From Campylobacter sp. RM5004 (GTDB lineage: Bacteria; Campylobacterota; Campylobacteria; Campylobacterales; Campylobacteraceae): DNA of 64,000 nucleotides. The stretch's first letter is position 1; the number at the start of each line of letters is the position of its first letter. Positions 27,155 through 36,306 of the stretch are shown one piece after another. Position numbers and translations under genes: made by a program. The stretch is from contig NZ_CP059599.1 of NCBI RefSeq assembly GCF_022369455.1, forward strand, positions 276,409-340,408, given 5' to 3'. The notes beneath the pieces were generated by a model that worked only from the letters and a program-made list of their open reading frames with translations, was not told the DNA's origin and did not search any database.

Positions 27155-27877
27155 ATGAAAAAATTGTTATTTTCAACAATTTGTTTAAGTGCATTAAGCA
27201 TTGGCGCAAATGCTGGAACTTACTCTGGCATTAGTTTAGGATTTTTATCTACTTCTAAAACAATTTTTGTAATCAATGGCAAAGAATATTTGGATAAGAA
27301 CAACTGGGATGTAAATGGCTATATTAAAACCTATAAAGAGCATGAAGTTGATTCTGAGTTTGTTTGGAATTTTGAGGCGAATTATTTTTGGAATAATTAC
27401 AAATATAAATTTGATGATATAGTTCCGGTTGTTAGGAATTCTCAGTTTGATTTTAGTGCTTTGATTGGATACGGAATGTTTTTTAACGAAGATTATGAAG
27501 ATGAATTAAGCCTTAACTTAATGGGCGGTCTTGCTTATCATCATATGGGTATTAGAGGCGGTGCTAATTATGGTATAAAGGGCTTAAAATTTGGTTTTAG
27601 TGCATTATCAAAGCCATTTGATACAAAAAAATATATGGTAACTCTTGATGCTTATTATAATTTTTATTTAAGCAATGATTATTTTGATGACGTTAAAAAA
27701 GATTTTGATGTTAAAAAGAGTAGAAATGCCTATGATATATCAGTAGGTATGCTGTTTAATACTACCGAGTCTCGCTTTAGCCCTTATGTAAGCTCAAAAA
27801 TAGGCGTAAAAGATAATTTATTTTCACAAAAAAACAATAATATTTATATAAATCTTGGCTTAGGCTTTCACTTCTAA
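27155..27877 (+). CDS. Small outer-membrane beta-barrel protein, paralogue 3
   Basis: 240 residues; Sec signal MKKLLFSTICLSALSIGANA nearly identical to that of paralogue 1, mature chain with strands ending INLGLGFHF. It shares GYIKTYKEHEVDSEFV, IGYGMFF and IGVKDNLFSQKNNN with the other two. It has its own poly-G promoter and terminator, so it can switch independently. Function unknown; a surface antigen or narrow porin is possible. Confidence 0.82.
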   Translation: MKKLLFSTICLSALSIGANAGTYSGISLGFLSTSKTIFVINGKEYLDKNNWDVNGYIKTYKEHEVDSEFVWNFEANYFWNNYKYKFDDIVPVVRNSQFDFSALIGYGMFFNEDYEDELSLNLMGGLAYHHMGIRGGANYGIKGLKFGFSALSKPFDTKKYMVTLDAYYNFYLSNDYFDDVKKDFDVKKSRNAYDISVGMLFNTTESRFSPYVSSKIGVKDNLFSQKNNNIYINLGLGFHF

Positions 27878-27892
27878 TTTAACTAATTTCAA

Positions 27893-27912
27893 TCCGTGCT
27901 TTTTAGCACGGA
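27893..27912 (+). terminator. Hairpin after beta-barrel gene 3
   Basis: TCCGTGC, loop TTTTTA, GCACGGA, 15 bases after the stop; same stem as 27047 but followed by ACTAAAATT, not a T-run, so termination may rely on the long inverted repeat that follows. Confidence 0.6.
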
Positions 27913-27916
27913 ACTA

Positions 27917-27981
27917 AAATTCCTATTTCAAATTCCTTAGAATTTCAAGCAAAAAAATCAAGGAATTTGAAATAGGAATTT
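27917..27981. repeat. 22-bp perfect inverted repeat of the dispersed element
   Basis: AAATTCCTATTTCAAATTCC plus TT (27917-27938) is exactly complementary to 27960-27981. It lies between convergent beta-barrel gene 3 and tpx and is the longest perfect pair in the window. Likely a bidirectional terminator. Confidence 0.85.
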
Positions 27982-28015
27982 AAATATCTAAATCCTAAGA
28001 TTTAGATATTTAAAA

Positions 28016-28492
28016 TTATGCTAGAGCTTTTTCTAAAGCGTCAAAGTCTGGTAATTCAGTAATTTCAGCACATACTTCGCTATAAACTATTTTGCCAGCT
28101 TTTTGAACAAAAATCGCTCTTGTAGTAAGCCCTTCTAAAGCGCCTTCTTGAATTCTACAGCCATAGTTTTTAGCGAATTCGCCGTATCTAAAATCGCTTA
28201 CAGGAATTATGTTTTCTAATCCTTCAGCCGAACAAAATCTACCCATAGCAAAAGGTAAATCCATACTTACAACATAAACTTTCATTCCAAGTTTATTAGC
28301 TTTTACGTTAAACTCACGAGCTTCTTTTGCACATACAGGTGTATCAATACTAGGAACGCAAATTACGATTGCATCTTCATTTAGATTAATAACACTTAAA
28401 TCTTTTCCTACTACTTTAGTATCTTTTATACTATCTCCAACTTTGATTGCTTCGCTGATTGCAACTGGGTTACCTTTAAAATTAACTTTCAT
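28016..28492 (-). CDS. tpx: Thiol peroxidase Tpx
   Basis: Periplasmic or cytosolic atypical 2-Cys peroxiredoxin that reduces H2O2 and organic peroxides using thioredoxin. 158 residues (family about 165). Peroxidatic Cys in VPSIDTPVCAKEAREF; resolving Cys in PFAMGRFCSAEGLENIIPVSDFRYG (core MGRFCSAEGL). No signal peptide. Divergent from the SNF transporter; the 164-base gap between them holds AAGGAG and AT-rich promoter sequence for both. Confidence 0.95.
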   Translation of the reverse strand: MKVNFKGNPVAISEAIKVGDSIKDTKVVGKDLSVINLNEDAIVICVPSIDTPVCAKEAREFNVKANKLGMKVYVVSMDLPFAMGRFCSAEGLENIIPVSDFRYGEFAKNYGCRIQEGALEGLTTRAIFVQKAGKIVYSEVCAEITELPDFDALEKALA

Positions 28493-28656
28493 AAAATTCT
28501 CCTTTTTTAAAATAAGACAAAATTATTCCTATTTTTGGTTACAAAACGATTATTAAAATTGAAAGTTTTTGAAAATAATTAAATTTATTTATCTTGCATA
28601 AAGTTTTCTTTTAAGCTATTATTCGGTTTTTAACTTTATTTAAAAGGAGAAATTAC

Positions 28657-30004
28657 ATGAGGAGTTTACTTTGGCTCAGCTAGGAGCACGTTTTCTAAAA
28701 TAGGTTTTGTCTTAGCCCTTGCAGGTGGTGCTGTTGGACTTGGCAATGCTTGGAAATTCCCTACGATGGTAGGACTAAATGGTGGTTCGGCTTTCGTATT
28801 ACTTTATTTATTCTTATGTTTAAGCTTAGGTTTATCGTTGTTTTTAGCAGAAATTGCACTAGGAAAAATCACAAAGAGCGATTTAGCGACAAGTTATTTT
28901 ACACTTGCTAGATTTAAGCCTAATTTGTGTAAGCTTGGTGGTGTTTTTATGCTTACAGGAATATTTGTTTTAAGCTTTTATTTGGTTATTTTATCTTTAG
29001 TTTTTCATTATATATTTTTAAGTTTTTCTTTGCCTAATGATATTAAAGAAGCGGGGGCATTGTTTCAAAACACCATTTCAAATGATATTTTTAAAAGTAT
29101 TTTATGCTTTAGCTTTTGCTTTTTTGCAACGATTTATGTAGTAAGTCGTGGGATAATTAATGGTATAGAAAAATTAAATGTAGTGCTTATGCCTGCACTT
29201 TTTGTGATACTTTTATTAATGCTTGGTTTTAGCCTTACTCAAGATGGTTTTTTAAAGGCTTGCGAGTTTTTGTTTAAACCTGATTTTTCTAAATTAGGGC
29301 TTAATTCTTTACTAGATGCTTTAGGTCTTAGTTTATTTACACTATGCCTTGGGATTGGTTGTATTAGCACTTATGCAGCAAGCCTAAATAATGAAACAAA
29401 TATTTTAAGCTCAAGTCTTTTTGTAGTATTTATAAATCTAATTATAGGTCTTATAATGGGGCTTATTGTATTTACTTTCATCTTTACATTTGGCGCAAAC
29501 CCTAATGAAAGCGGAGCAGGGTTAGTGTTCGTTAGTCTTACAACACTTTTTGCGAAATTAGGTCTTGTAGGAGAGATTTTAGCTTTAAGCTTTTTTGTGG
29601 CTTTATTTTTTGCAGGAATTACAAGTGCTGTTTCAATGATAGAACCATTTACTTTCTATCTTGAAAGAAAGATGACAAGGTTAAAAGCCTTAGTTTTAAT
29701 AGGAGCTTTTGTTTATATAATAGGTATTTTAGCACTTTTAGGAATGGCAGGAAAGCTTAGTTTTGATGCTTTTGGTATGCTTGATTTTTTAACAAGCAAT
29801 ATAATGCTACCTTTAGGGGTATTATTTTCTAGCATTTATGCTGGGTTTTTGATGAAAAGATATTCGTTTTTTAAAATCTTTTTACCTATGTTTGGCAAAA
29901 AACTAACTAAGTTTTATTTTGTTTTTTTAAAATTCGTAACACCTATTGCAATAATTTTGATATTAATTAATAATTTTTACCCCTTAGGAAGTTTTTTGAA
30001 GTAA
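28657..30004 (+). CDS. Sodium-dependent SNF-family transporter with apparent 5' frameshift
   Basis: Na+-coupled amino-acid or small-molecule symporter (LeuT fold), 11-12 helices. Family sequence starts at FSKIGFVLALAGGAVGLGNA (helix 1, sodium site) in the frame of 28682, but the only well-placed start, ATG 28657 behind AAAGGAGAA, is in another frame and hits TAG at 28681. The next in-frame ATG (28766) would delete helix 1. The correct frame is closed by TGA at 28658. One extra T in the CTTTGG run (28669-28674) would explain it: without it the protein reads MRSLLGSARSTFSKIG. Either a frameshifted gene, a sequence error, or a slippage site. The rest of the frame is intact. Confidence 0.75.
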
Positions 30005-30040
30005 AATGATGCAATTTTTAAGAAAAAAGAGGAGTTAAAG

Positions 30041-31600
30041 ATGTTACAAGATTTAGGCATAGAGCCTAGCAAGATTTTTTATAACTTAAGTTATGATGAG
30101 TTAAGAGCTCATGAGTTAGAGTGCCGTGAGGGTGAAGTTTGTCAAAATGACACTTTTGCAGTAGATACTGGGATTTTTACAGGAAGAAGCCCTAAAGATA
30201 AGTATTTTGTAAATGCAAATCCATCAAGCGAAAATATAGCGTGGGGAAGCGTTAATAGAGCTTGCACCAAAGATACTTTTAATGATAATTTAAGAAGAGC
30301 AAAAGAGTATTTAAACGGCAAAAAACTTTATGTTATGGATGTATTTTGCGGAGCTAGCCTAGATAGTAGAAAAAAAATCAGATTTATAACCGAAATCGCT
30401 TGGCAAGCACACTTTGTAAAAAATATGTTTATTCGCCCAAGTGATGAAGAATTAAAAGACTTTAAACCTGATTTTACAATCATCAATGCTTGTAAATTAA
30501 AAAACGAAATGTATAAACATCAAGATTTAAATAGCGATGTTTTTGTAGGTTTTGATATAGAAAATAACATAGGTTTAATTCTTGGCACTTGGTATGGTGG
30601 CGAGATGAAAAAAGGTGTATTTTCTATGATGAATTACTGGCTTCCACTACAAGGAAAAATGAGTATGCATTGTAGTGCAAACGTTGGTAAAGATGGCGAT
30701 GTTTGTTTATTCTTTGGGCTTAGCGGCACGGGTAAAACAACTCTTAGTACTGATGCAAATCGTGCTTTAATAGGTGATGATGAGCATGGTTGGGATGATA
30801 ATGGAGTGTTTAATTTCGAGGGAGGTTGCTATGCAAAATGTATTAATCTTGACCCAGCTAGTGAGCCTGAAATTTATGCAGCGATTAAGCGTAATGCTTT
30901 ACTTGAAAATGTTGTTATAACTTGCACTAAAGAAGTAGATTTTTGCGATGCTAGTAAGACAGAAAATACTCGTGTAAGCTATCCGATAGAGCATATCACA
31001 AATCACGAACCAAGCCTAAAAGCAGGACATCCAAGTAATATAATCTTCTTATGTGCTGATGCGTTCGGTGTTTTACCTCCTGTTAGTAAGCTAAATATCA
31101 CTCAAGCAATGTATTATTTTTTAAGCGGTTATACTGCAAAAGTTGCAGGAACTGAGCGTGGTATAAAAGAGCCTGTTGCTACATTTAGTGCTTGCTTTGG
31201 AGAGCCATTTATGCCGCTTGCACCTAGTGTATATGCGAAATTATTAGGCGAAAAGATTAAAAAGCATAATGTTGATGTGTATTTAGTAAATACTGGCTGG
31301 AGCGGTGGAAGCTATGGCGTTGGTAAGAGAATGAGCATAAAGGCTACTAGAGCTTGCATTAATGCTATTTTAGATGGTTCTATTAAAAATAGTGAATTTT
31401 ATAATTATGATGTATTTAATTTAGCAGTTCCAAAAAGCTTAGCAGGTGTTGATGAGAAATTATTATATCCTATTAAGACTTGGGAAAATGAAGCGGATTT
31501 CATAGCTACTAGAGATAAATTAGCTAAGATGTTTGTTGAAAATTTCAAAAGATACGGCGATAAGGCAAATGAGTTCTTAGACGCTAGTCCAATAATATGA
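30041..31600 (+). CDS. pckA: ATP-dependent phosphoenolpyruvate carboxykinase
   Basis: Converts oxaloacetate + ATP to PEP + CO2, the entry to gluconeogenesis, important in Campylobacter because it cannot use most sugars. 519 residues. Motifs: [15 protein letters not shown], the PEPCK P-loop [13 protein letters not shown], metal-binding [20 protein letters not shown] (split: [17 protein letters not shown]), and [20 protein letters not shown] precedes ATG. The stop overlaps the next gene by four bases. Confidence 0.97.
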   Translation: MLQDLGIEPSKIFYNLSYDELRAHELECREGEVCQNDTFAVDTGIFTGRSPKDKYFVNANPSSENIAWGSVNRACTKDTFNDNLRRAKEYLNGKKLYVMDVFCGASLDSRKKIRFITEIAWQAHFVKNMFIRPSDEELKDFKPDFTIINACKLKNEMYKHQDLNSDVFVGFDIENNIGLILGTWYGGEMKKGVFSMMNYWLPLQGKMSMHCSANVGKDGDVCLFFGLSGTGKTTLSTDANRALIGDDEHGWDDNGVFNFEGGCYAKCINLDPASEPEIYAAIKRNALLENVVITCTKEVDFCDASKTENTRVSYPIEHITNHEPSLKAGHPSNIIFLCADAFGVLPPVSKLNITQAMYYFLSGYTAKVAGTERGIKEPVATFSACFGEPFMPLAPSVYAKLLGEKIKKHNVDVYLVNTGWSGGSYGVGKRMSIKATRACINAILDGSIKNSEFYNYDVFNLAVPKSLAGVDEKLLYPIKTWENEADFIATRDKLAKMFVENFKRYGDKANEFLDASPII

Positions 31601-32649
31601 GTTTAGAGAGTTTTTTACAATTTAAAATAAGTAAAGACGGCTTAAAGCCAAGAAAACTAGATTCGCTACCTAGATTTGCCCTAATTTGTGGGGCAATCTC
31701 TAGTGGCAAAAAATCTTTAGCATTTTATAATTTAGATGATTTTGCTTATATTGATATGAGCGATTTAAGATTTATAAATGCAGATTTTAAAAGCTTTATA
31801 GAAAAAAACAATATAAAAAACCTTATTATAAACGAACCTTGCACGGAATTTGAATTAGGAAATTTAGAGCGTTGTTATATTTTAAGCTCTAATAAAAATT
31901 ATTCATATAAGGACTTTATTAAAATAAAGCTTGATTTTTTAGATTATGAAGAATTTATTTCATTTTCAAAGAAAAATTACAGCCCAAGCGAACATTTATC
32001 AAATTATTTATTATTAGGGCAAAATCCTGCAAATGTTGAACTAAGTGCATTAAATGCAGCCTTAAATACTCAAAAAATATTAAAGCAAAGCTTAAGCGAA
32101 AACGAAATAATAGCTTTAAAAGAACTTGCATTAAAAATAGGCACTCAAACAAGCATTTTAAATCTTTTTAAAGAGTTTTTAAAGCATAAAAAAATCTCAA
32201 AAAATGATTTTTTTAAATGTATATATTCACTTGAAGATAAGTTTTTATTACATTGGGTAAAACATATTGATAAAAATCTCAAAAAGCCTTATTTTTGTGA
32301 TTTTTCAATGAAAAACTCGCTTAGTTTTAAAAAGGATTTTTCTAAAACTTATGAGAATTTAATAGCTAATGAGCTTTTAATGGTTTATGATGAGATTTTT
32401 TATGATTATGATATAAGCTTTATAATAAAATCAGCAAATTTAGGAATATTATGTGAAGCATTTACAAATAAAGATTTTATAAAATTAAAGAGCAAAAAAC
32501 TAAGCAAAAGAGCTAAAGATTTGGGTATTAATCAGATTTTAGTGCTTTCATTAAACGAGCAGTTTAAAGATAGTTTTGATGGTGTGAAATTTATAGGGCA
32601 AACATTAAATACTTGGCTAATTTCAAAGGAATTAAATGATTGGGATTGA
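31597..32649 (+). CDS. AAA/DUF4143-like ATP-binding protein, divergent
   Basis: 350 residues resembling the bacterial ATPases with a C-terminal DUF4143 domain. The P-loop region reads [16 protein letters not shown] (GxxxxGKK in place of GKS/T), and YIDMSDLRF and NLIINEPC fall where Walker B strands sit, so ATP binding is uncertain. The tail [19 protein letters not shown] looks like the nuclease-like end of such proteins. Couples to pckA upstream (4-base overlap) and rnhB downstream (14-base overlap). A copy of the dispersed repeat codes EFELGN (about residue 85). Confidence 0.6.
   Translation: MSLESFLQFKISKDGLKPRKLDSLPRFALICGAISSGKKSLAFYNLDDFAYIDMSDLRFINADFKSFIEKNNIKNLIINEPCTEFELGNLERCYILSSNKNYSYKDFIKIKLDFLDYEEFISFSKKNYSPSEHLSNYLLLGQNPANVELSALNAALNTQKILKQSLSENEIIALKELALKIGTQTSILNLFKEFLKHKKISKNDFFKCIYSLEDKFLLHWVKHIDKNLKKPYFCDFSMKNSLSFKKDFSKTYENLIANELLMVYDEIFYDYDISFIIKSANLGILCEAFTNKDFIKLKSKKLSKRAKDLGINQILVLSLNEQFKDSFDGVKFIGQTLNTWLISKELNDWD
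31846..31865 (+). repeat. Dispersed repeat copy inside a coding sequence
   Basis: GAATTTGAATTAGGAAATTT in frame in the ATPase-like gene, coding EFELGNL. In this orientation only this reading frame is free of stops, as in the universal stress gene. Confidence 0.75.
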
Positions 32650-33157
32650 TGAAGCAGGGCGTGGAGCATTTGCGGGTCCATTGGTGCTTGCAGCTTGTAA
32701 GCTAAAAATAAATATAAATGAGCTAAACGATAGCAAAAAACTAAGTGCAAAAAAGCGTGAGAATTTATATGAAATAATCAAAGAAAACTCAGAGCATTTA
32801 ATAGTATTTGTTGATAATGAATATATAGATAATTTTGGCATTAGAGCAGCTTATCAAAAAGCTTTAGGCGAGATTATTCTTAAGTTTAATAAAGATGAAT
32901 TATTATTTGATGGAAATACTGATTATGGAATGGGTATAAAAACTCTAATAAATGCTGATGAACTTGAGCCTTGCGTAATGGCTGCAAGCATTTTAGCTAA
33001 GGTTAGCAGAGATTTTTATATGACTAATTTAGATGATGATTTATATAATTACAAATCTCATAAAGGCTACGGAACAAAGCTTCATATAGAAGCTATTAAA
33101 AAACACGGCTTAAGTGCTATTCATAGGAGAAGTTTTTGTGCTAAATATAGTAAATGA
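32636..33157 (+). CDS. rnhB: Ribonuclease HII
   Basis: Cleaves RNA of RNA/DNA hybrids and removes misincorporated ribonucleotides. 173 residues, slightly short for the family. Active-site motif [16 protein letters not shown] at the very start (Asp, Glu), then NDSKKLSAKKRE, a third acidic residue in LLFDGNTDYG, and ASILAKVSRDFYM plus SHKGYGTKLH. The ATG lies inside the end of the previous gene. Its 3' end overlaps ung by 20 bases. Confidence 0.95.
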   Translation: MIGIDEAGRGAFAGPLVLAACKLKININELNDSKKLSAKKRENLYEIIKENSEHLIVFVDNEYIDNFGIRAAYQKALGEIILKFNKDELLFDGNTDYGMGIKTLINADELEPCVMAASILAKVSRDFYMTNLDDDLYNYKSHKGYGTKLHIEAIKKHGLSAIHRRSFCAKYSK

Positions 33158-33779
33158 ATATTTAAATACACAAAAAGGACAAGAGCTATTAAATACTTTA
33201 AATAGCGAATATGAGAGCAAAATCATTTATCCAAAAAGGCAAGATTTGTTTAAAGCCTTTAGCTTATGTGAAGTGCCAAAAGTAGTAATTATTGGACAAG
33301 ACCCTTATCATGATGGAAGTGCTGATGGCTTAGCGTTTTCATCAAGCATTAAAACTCCGCCTAGTTTAAAGAATATTTTTAAAGAAATCTTAAATGATTA
33401 TCCAAATGAAGCTGTGATTTTGCAAAGTGATTTGAGCTATTTAGCAAGACAAGGCGTAGCGTTATTAAATGCAAGCCTTAGCGTGCAAAAGGGCAAAGCT
33501 AATTCACATAAGCATTTGTGGGAAGATTTTTTTACTTATGTTATTAGAAGAATTAATGATGATTATAATGATTTAGTCTTTATGCTATGGGGAAAATTTG
33601 CAAATGATTTTGCAAGATTTATTGATACTAACAAGCATTTAATCCTAAGCTCAGCACACCCAAGCCCACTTGCAAGGGGAAAATTTTTTAATAATCAACA
33701 TTTTTTAAAATGCAATGAGTTTTTAAAATCAAAAAATATTAAAGAAATTTCTTGGCTAATTCCTATTTCAAATTCTTAA
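33138..33779 (+). CDS. ung: Uracil-DNA glycosylase
   Basis: Removes uracil from DNA at the start of base-excision repair. 213 residues. Catalytic motif VVIIGQDPYHDGSADGLAFS (Asp and His water-activating site) and the leucine-loop motif HPSPLARG; SLKNIFKEI is also conserved. The GTG at 33138 is preferred over an upstream ATG at 33114 because AGGAGA lies seven bases before it and the family N-terminus is short. The protein ends IPISNS from a dispersed repeat copy (33758-33775), so its original C-terminus may have been replaced. Confidence 0.95.
   Translation: MLNIVNEYLNTQKGQELLNTLNSEYESKIIYPKRQDLFKAFSLCEVPKVVIIGQDPYHDGSADGLAFSSSIKTPPSLKNIFKEILNDYPNEAVILQSDLSYLARQGVALLNASLSVQKGKANSHKHLWEDFFTYVIRRINDDYNDLVFMLWGKFANDFARFIDTNKHLILSSAHPSPLARGKFFNNQHFLKCNEFLKSKNIKEISWLIPISNS
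33758..33775 (-). repeat. Dispersed repeat copy forming the ung 3' end
   Basis: AATTCCTATTTCAAATTC in the last codons of ung, followed by TTAAAATCGGAATTA, a partial inverted copy that also contains the stop of the minus-strand EF-hand gene. Confidence 0.75.
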
Positions 33780-33787
33780 AATCGGAA

Positions 33788-34714
33788 TTATACTTTTATA
33801 TCAAGCAATTTTATTTCGCCAAGTTCATTTATAAAGTCTTTTGTATAAGATATAAAATCTTTTAATTTATCGCTACTAATTAAATCCTTTAATTTATCTT
33901 CGCTTATATTAAGATTTATAGAAAAATCTTTTAAGAGTTTCTTTTCATCATCATTAAGCGCATCTTGACCTTGAGTGTTTAATTTCTCTAAGGTTGTTAT
34001 TTTTTTTATTTCTTTTAATTCTTTTTCTTTTAATTTTTCTATACTTGCTAAGATATTAACTCTAGGAATACTCATAAAAGGTTGATTATCAAAAAACACT
34101 CCGTATTCATAAGCAGTATTAGAATTGTTATATTCTTCGGCAGTTGTTATATAACCATCAAGATTTTTATCCATACTAATAGTTCCATCAAGTGCTTTGC
34201 TAATACTACTTGCATTATCTTTATTGATAGCAAAAATACTTGGAATATAGCTTGCAACTTTAGTGGCTTGCCCTGAATCATCTTTGGTTGGTTCCACATA
34301 TAAAGAAAATGCTTCTATAGTATAATTAATTTCTTGTTTATCTACTTCTCCATCGTTATTTCTATCAGCTGCAAGATAATTTCTTTTATATGCTATATCG
34401 CTAAACCAACCAGCTACAAAACTTGCTGCATCTTTATCTAAGATAATGCCTTTGCTAGTATCAATGAAATTATCTTCATTAAAAAAGTCTTTTAATCTAT
34501 TTATATTGCTTTCGCTAAGTTTTACTCCGATATTGCTCTCATCAAATTTAAAAAATACATTGTAATTTTGCTCTTTATTTGTCTTAATCTCAAAATTATT
34601 TTGATTTATATTATCTTTTAAATTGCTAATATCTTTAGTATTTAATTCTTTAGCTTTAACATTATCAGCCCAAAGTATAGCTATATCTTTTACTTGCGAT
34701 ATGTCTATTTTCAT
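33788..34714 (-). CDS. EF-hand protein of the peptide/EF-hand cassette, copy 1
   Basis: 308 residues, no signal peptide or membrane helix. Two canonical 12-residue calcium loops: DRNNDGEVDKQE and DKNLDGYITTAE, about 70 residues apart. The N-terminal block (FEIKTNKEQNYNVFFKFDES, GVKLSESN, GIILDKDAASFVAGWFSD) and the C-terminal block (ISEDKLKDLISSDKL, DFINELGEIKLLDIKV) are shared by all four copies; the centre and the charged helical linker vary. N-terminal half almost identical to copy 4 on the opposite strand. Preceded by a peptide gene with a hairpin between them. Function unknown; calcium binding is likely from the loops. Confidence 0.8.
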   Translation of the reverse strand: MKIDISQVKDIAILWADNVKAKELNTKDISNLKDNINQNNFEIKTNKEQNYNVFFKFDESNIGVKLSESNINRLKDFFNEDNFIDTSKGIILDKDAASFVAGWFSDIAYKRNYLAADRNNDGEVDKQEINYTIEAFSLYVEPTKDDSGQATKVASYIPSIFAINKDNASSISKALDGTISMDKNLDGYITTAEEYNNSNTAYEYGVFFDNQPFMSIPRVNILASIEKLKEKELKEIKKITTLEKLNTQGQDALNDDEKKLLKDFSINLNISEDKLKDLISSDKLKDFISYTKDFINELGEIKLLDIKV

Positions 34715-34726
34715 AAATTTTCCTTA

Positions 34727-34758
34727 ATACTTTTACTAAAGTAATTTAGTAAAAGTAT
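34727..34758 (-). terminator. 14-bp hairpin between peptide 1 and EF-hand gene 1
   Basis: ATACTTTTACTAAA (34727-34740), loop GTAA, TTTAGTAAAAGTAT (34745-34758), perfect. Read on the minus strand it follows the peptide stop by about 15 bases and ends just before the ribosome site AAGGA of the EF-hand gene. No clear T-run, so it may attenuate, process, or partially terminate the transcript. Confidence 0.6.
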
Positions 34759-34773
34759 ATATTAATTGATGTT

Positions 34774-34953
34774 TTAATATCTTGGTAATCTAGGCGGTTT
34801 CCAGCCTTCTTTTTGCGGCATTACACTATCTCTTGCTGAAGAATTGAAAGCCCAGCCAAAAGGACCACTGCCTGTGAAATAATCACTCCAAGAATACGCA
34901 CTTGCACTCGTAATAAAACCTAAAGCTAAAATAGCTAAAACTGCTTTTTTCAT
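34774..34953 (-). CDS. Small exported aromatic-rich peptide 1
   Basis: 59 residues. Sec signal MKKAVLAILALGFITSASA, predicted cut before YSWSDY; the mature peptide is about 40 residues with many Trp/Phe/Tyr and a Pro/Arg-rich tail (GWKPPRLPRY). No cysteine, unlike peptides 2 and 3. The ATG at 34953 is preferred over one 15 bases upstream because AAAGAAG then serves as ribosome site and the signal begins MKKA as in peptide 3. A -10 box TATAAT (minus strand, 34983-34988) lies close upstream. Unknown function. Confidence 0.75.
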   Translation of the reverse strand: MKKAVLAILALGFITSASAYSWSDYFTGSGPFGWAFNSSARDSVMPQKEGWKPPRLPRY

Positions 34954-35144
34954 AAAATCTTCTTTCAAAATTGATTTAAATTATTATAATCTAATTTAAA
35001 TAAATAGTATTATGATTTTATTTAAAAAATAATTAGTTTGTAACAATAAGTAACAATTAGCTAATTCCTATTTTAAATTCTTTTAAAATTGTAAGGAATT
35101 TAAAATCGGAATTAGGCTTTTATATCAAGTAGCTTTGTTTCGCT
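34888..35144 (-). repeat. 257-bp direct repeat, copy A (signal peptide, promoter, upstream gene end)
   Basis: Identical by eye, base for base, to 36241-36497 (offset 1353). It covers the signal-peptide codons of peptide 1, its promoter region with TATAAT, the direct repeat GTAACAATAAGTAACAATT, the dispersed inverted repeat, and the last codons of EF-hand gene 2. Complete identity next to diverged flanks implies recent duplication or gene conversion. Confidence 0.85.
35061..35115. repeat. Dispersed inverted repeat at the end of EF-hand gene 2
   Basis: CTAATTCCTATTTTAAATTC (35061-35080) and GAATTTAAAATCGGAATTAG (35096-35115), near-perfect arms with a 15-base loop. It contains the stop of EF-hand gene 2 and stands upstream of the peptide 1 promoter, a likely terminator. 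Confidence 0.75.
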
Positions 35145-36053
35145 AAGTTCATTTATAAAATCTTTTGTATAAGATATAAAATCTCCTAGCTTATCGCTAC
35201 TAATCAAATCCTTTAATTTATCTTCGCTTATATTAAGACTAATAGCAAAATCTTTTAAGAGTTTCTTTTCATCATTTGTAAGACTTTCTAAGCCTTGATT
35301 TTTTAGCTTTGCTAAGGTTGCTAACTTTTTTAATTCTTCTAATTCTTTTTCTTTTAATTTATCTGTATTTGTAAGCTTATATGTATTAATCAAATCTTCA
35401 TTGTTTTTATTATTAGTTGCTTCTAAATTATCTTCAAAATATCCATTTTCACCTACATCTAAAAATTCGCTAAATGTTATCACTCCATCAAGGTTTTTAT
35501 CATATTTTAAAGTAAGATTTAAAGAATTACTAATGTCGGTATAATACTCATTATTATCTGCTAAAAATTTACTCTCTTCATAGCCTTTTACATAACTAGT
35601 AATTATATATGCACCTTTAATATCTTCTCTAATCTCAGCTCTTTCATACACATAGCTTAATGTCTTTTTTCCTTCTTTATTGCTTAGCTCTCCGTTATTA
35701 TTACTATCAGCTTCAAGGAATTTTTGTTTATAAGCAATATCACTAAACCAACCAGCGACATAACTTGCTGCGTCTTTATCTAAGATAATGCCTTTGCTAG
35801 TTTCAATGAAATTATCACTATCAAAAAATTCTTTTAATTTTTCAATATTATTTTCATTTAGCTTTACGCCGATATTGTTCTCATTGAATCTAAAAAATAC
35901 ATTATAATCTTGCGCTTTATTTGTTTTAATACTAAAAGAATTGTTTTCTATACTAGCATTTATACTTGTTATATCGTGTGTGCTTAAATCTTTTTTTACA
36001 AAGTCTTGCCAAACTACTGGTGTATTTAAAGAGTTTCCTAGATAATGTCTCAT
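35112..36053 (-). CDS. EF-hand protein of the cassette, copy 2
   Basis: 313 residues, no signal or membrane helix. Calcium loops DSNNNGELSNKE and DKNLDGVITFSE; the first has Asn in place of one Asp but keeps the geometry. N-terminus MRHYLGNSLNTPVVWQ differs from copies 1 and 4 (MKIDISQVK) and resembles copy 3 (MKHYINNTANTAVMWQ). The last 70 residues match copy 1 closely (ISEDKLKDLISSDKLGDFIS). Follows peptide 2 with a hairpin between. AAAGGATTA is the ribosome site. Unknown function. Confidence 0.8.
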   Translation of the reverse strand: MRHYLGNSLNTPVVWQDFVKKDLSTHDITSINASIENNSFSIKTNKAQDYNVFFRFNENNIGVKLNENNIEKLKEFFDSDNFIETSKGIILDKDAASYVAGWFSDIAYKQKFLEADSNNNGELSNKEGKKTLSYVYERAEIREDIKGAYIITSYVKGYEESKFLADNNEYYTDISNSLNLTLKYDKNLDGVITFSEFLDVGENGYFEDNLEATNNKNNEDLINTYKLTNTDKLKEKELEELKKLATLAKLKNQGLESLTNDEKKLLKDFAISLNISEDKLKDLISSDKLGDFISYTKDFINELSETKLLDIKA

Positions 36054-36078
36054 AAATAATCCTTTAAAATTATTAGCA

Positions 36079-36110
36079 AATTAAATGCTAGGATAACCTA
36101 GCATTTAATT
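36079..36110 (-). terminator. 14-bp hairpin between peptide 2 and EF-hand gene 2
   Basis: AATTAAATGCTAGG, loop ATAA, CCTAGCATTTAATT, perfect. It touches the peptide stop. Sequence unrelated to the hairpin in module 1 although size and place are the same, which argues for selection on the structure. Confidence 0.65.
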
Positions 36111-36306
36111 AATCGTTAAAACATACTCTTCTGTGTTGATTAAAATCGTAATAACAATTTATTGGCTGTCTTTTTAAGCTATCCCTTTCAGCACTTATAA
36201 AAGGCCATCTCCAAGCACCACTGCCTGTATAGTAGTAATTCCAAGAATACGCACTTGCACTCGTAATAAAACCTAAAGCTAAAATAGCTAAAACTGCTTT
36301 TTTCAT
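36109..36306 (-). CDS. Small exported aromatic-rich peptide 2
   Basis: 65 residues. Signal MKKAVLAILALGFITSASA identical to peptide 1; mature part starts YSWNYYYTGSGAWRWPF and holds two cysteines spaced C-x10-C (CYYDFNQHRRVC), a likely disulfide loop. Rich in Trp, Tyr and Arg. The ATG at 36306 is preferred over the one 15 bases upstream for the same reason as peptide 1. Shares its whole promoter with peptide 1. No known family. Confidence 0.75.
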   Translation of the reverse strand: MKKAVLAILALGFITSASAYSWNYYYTGSGAWRWPFISAERDSLKRQPINCYYDFNQHRRVCFND

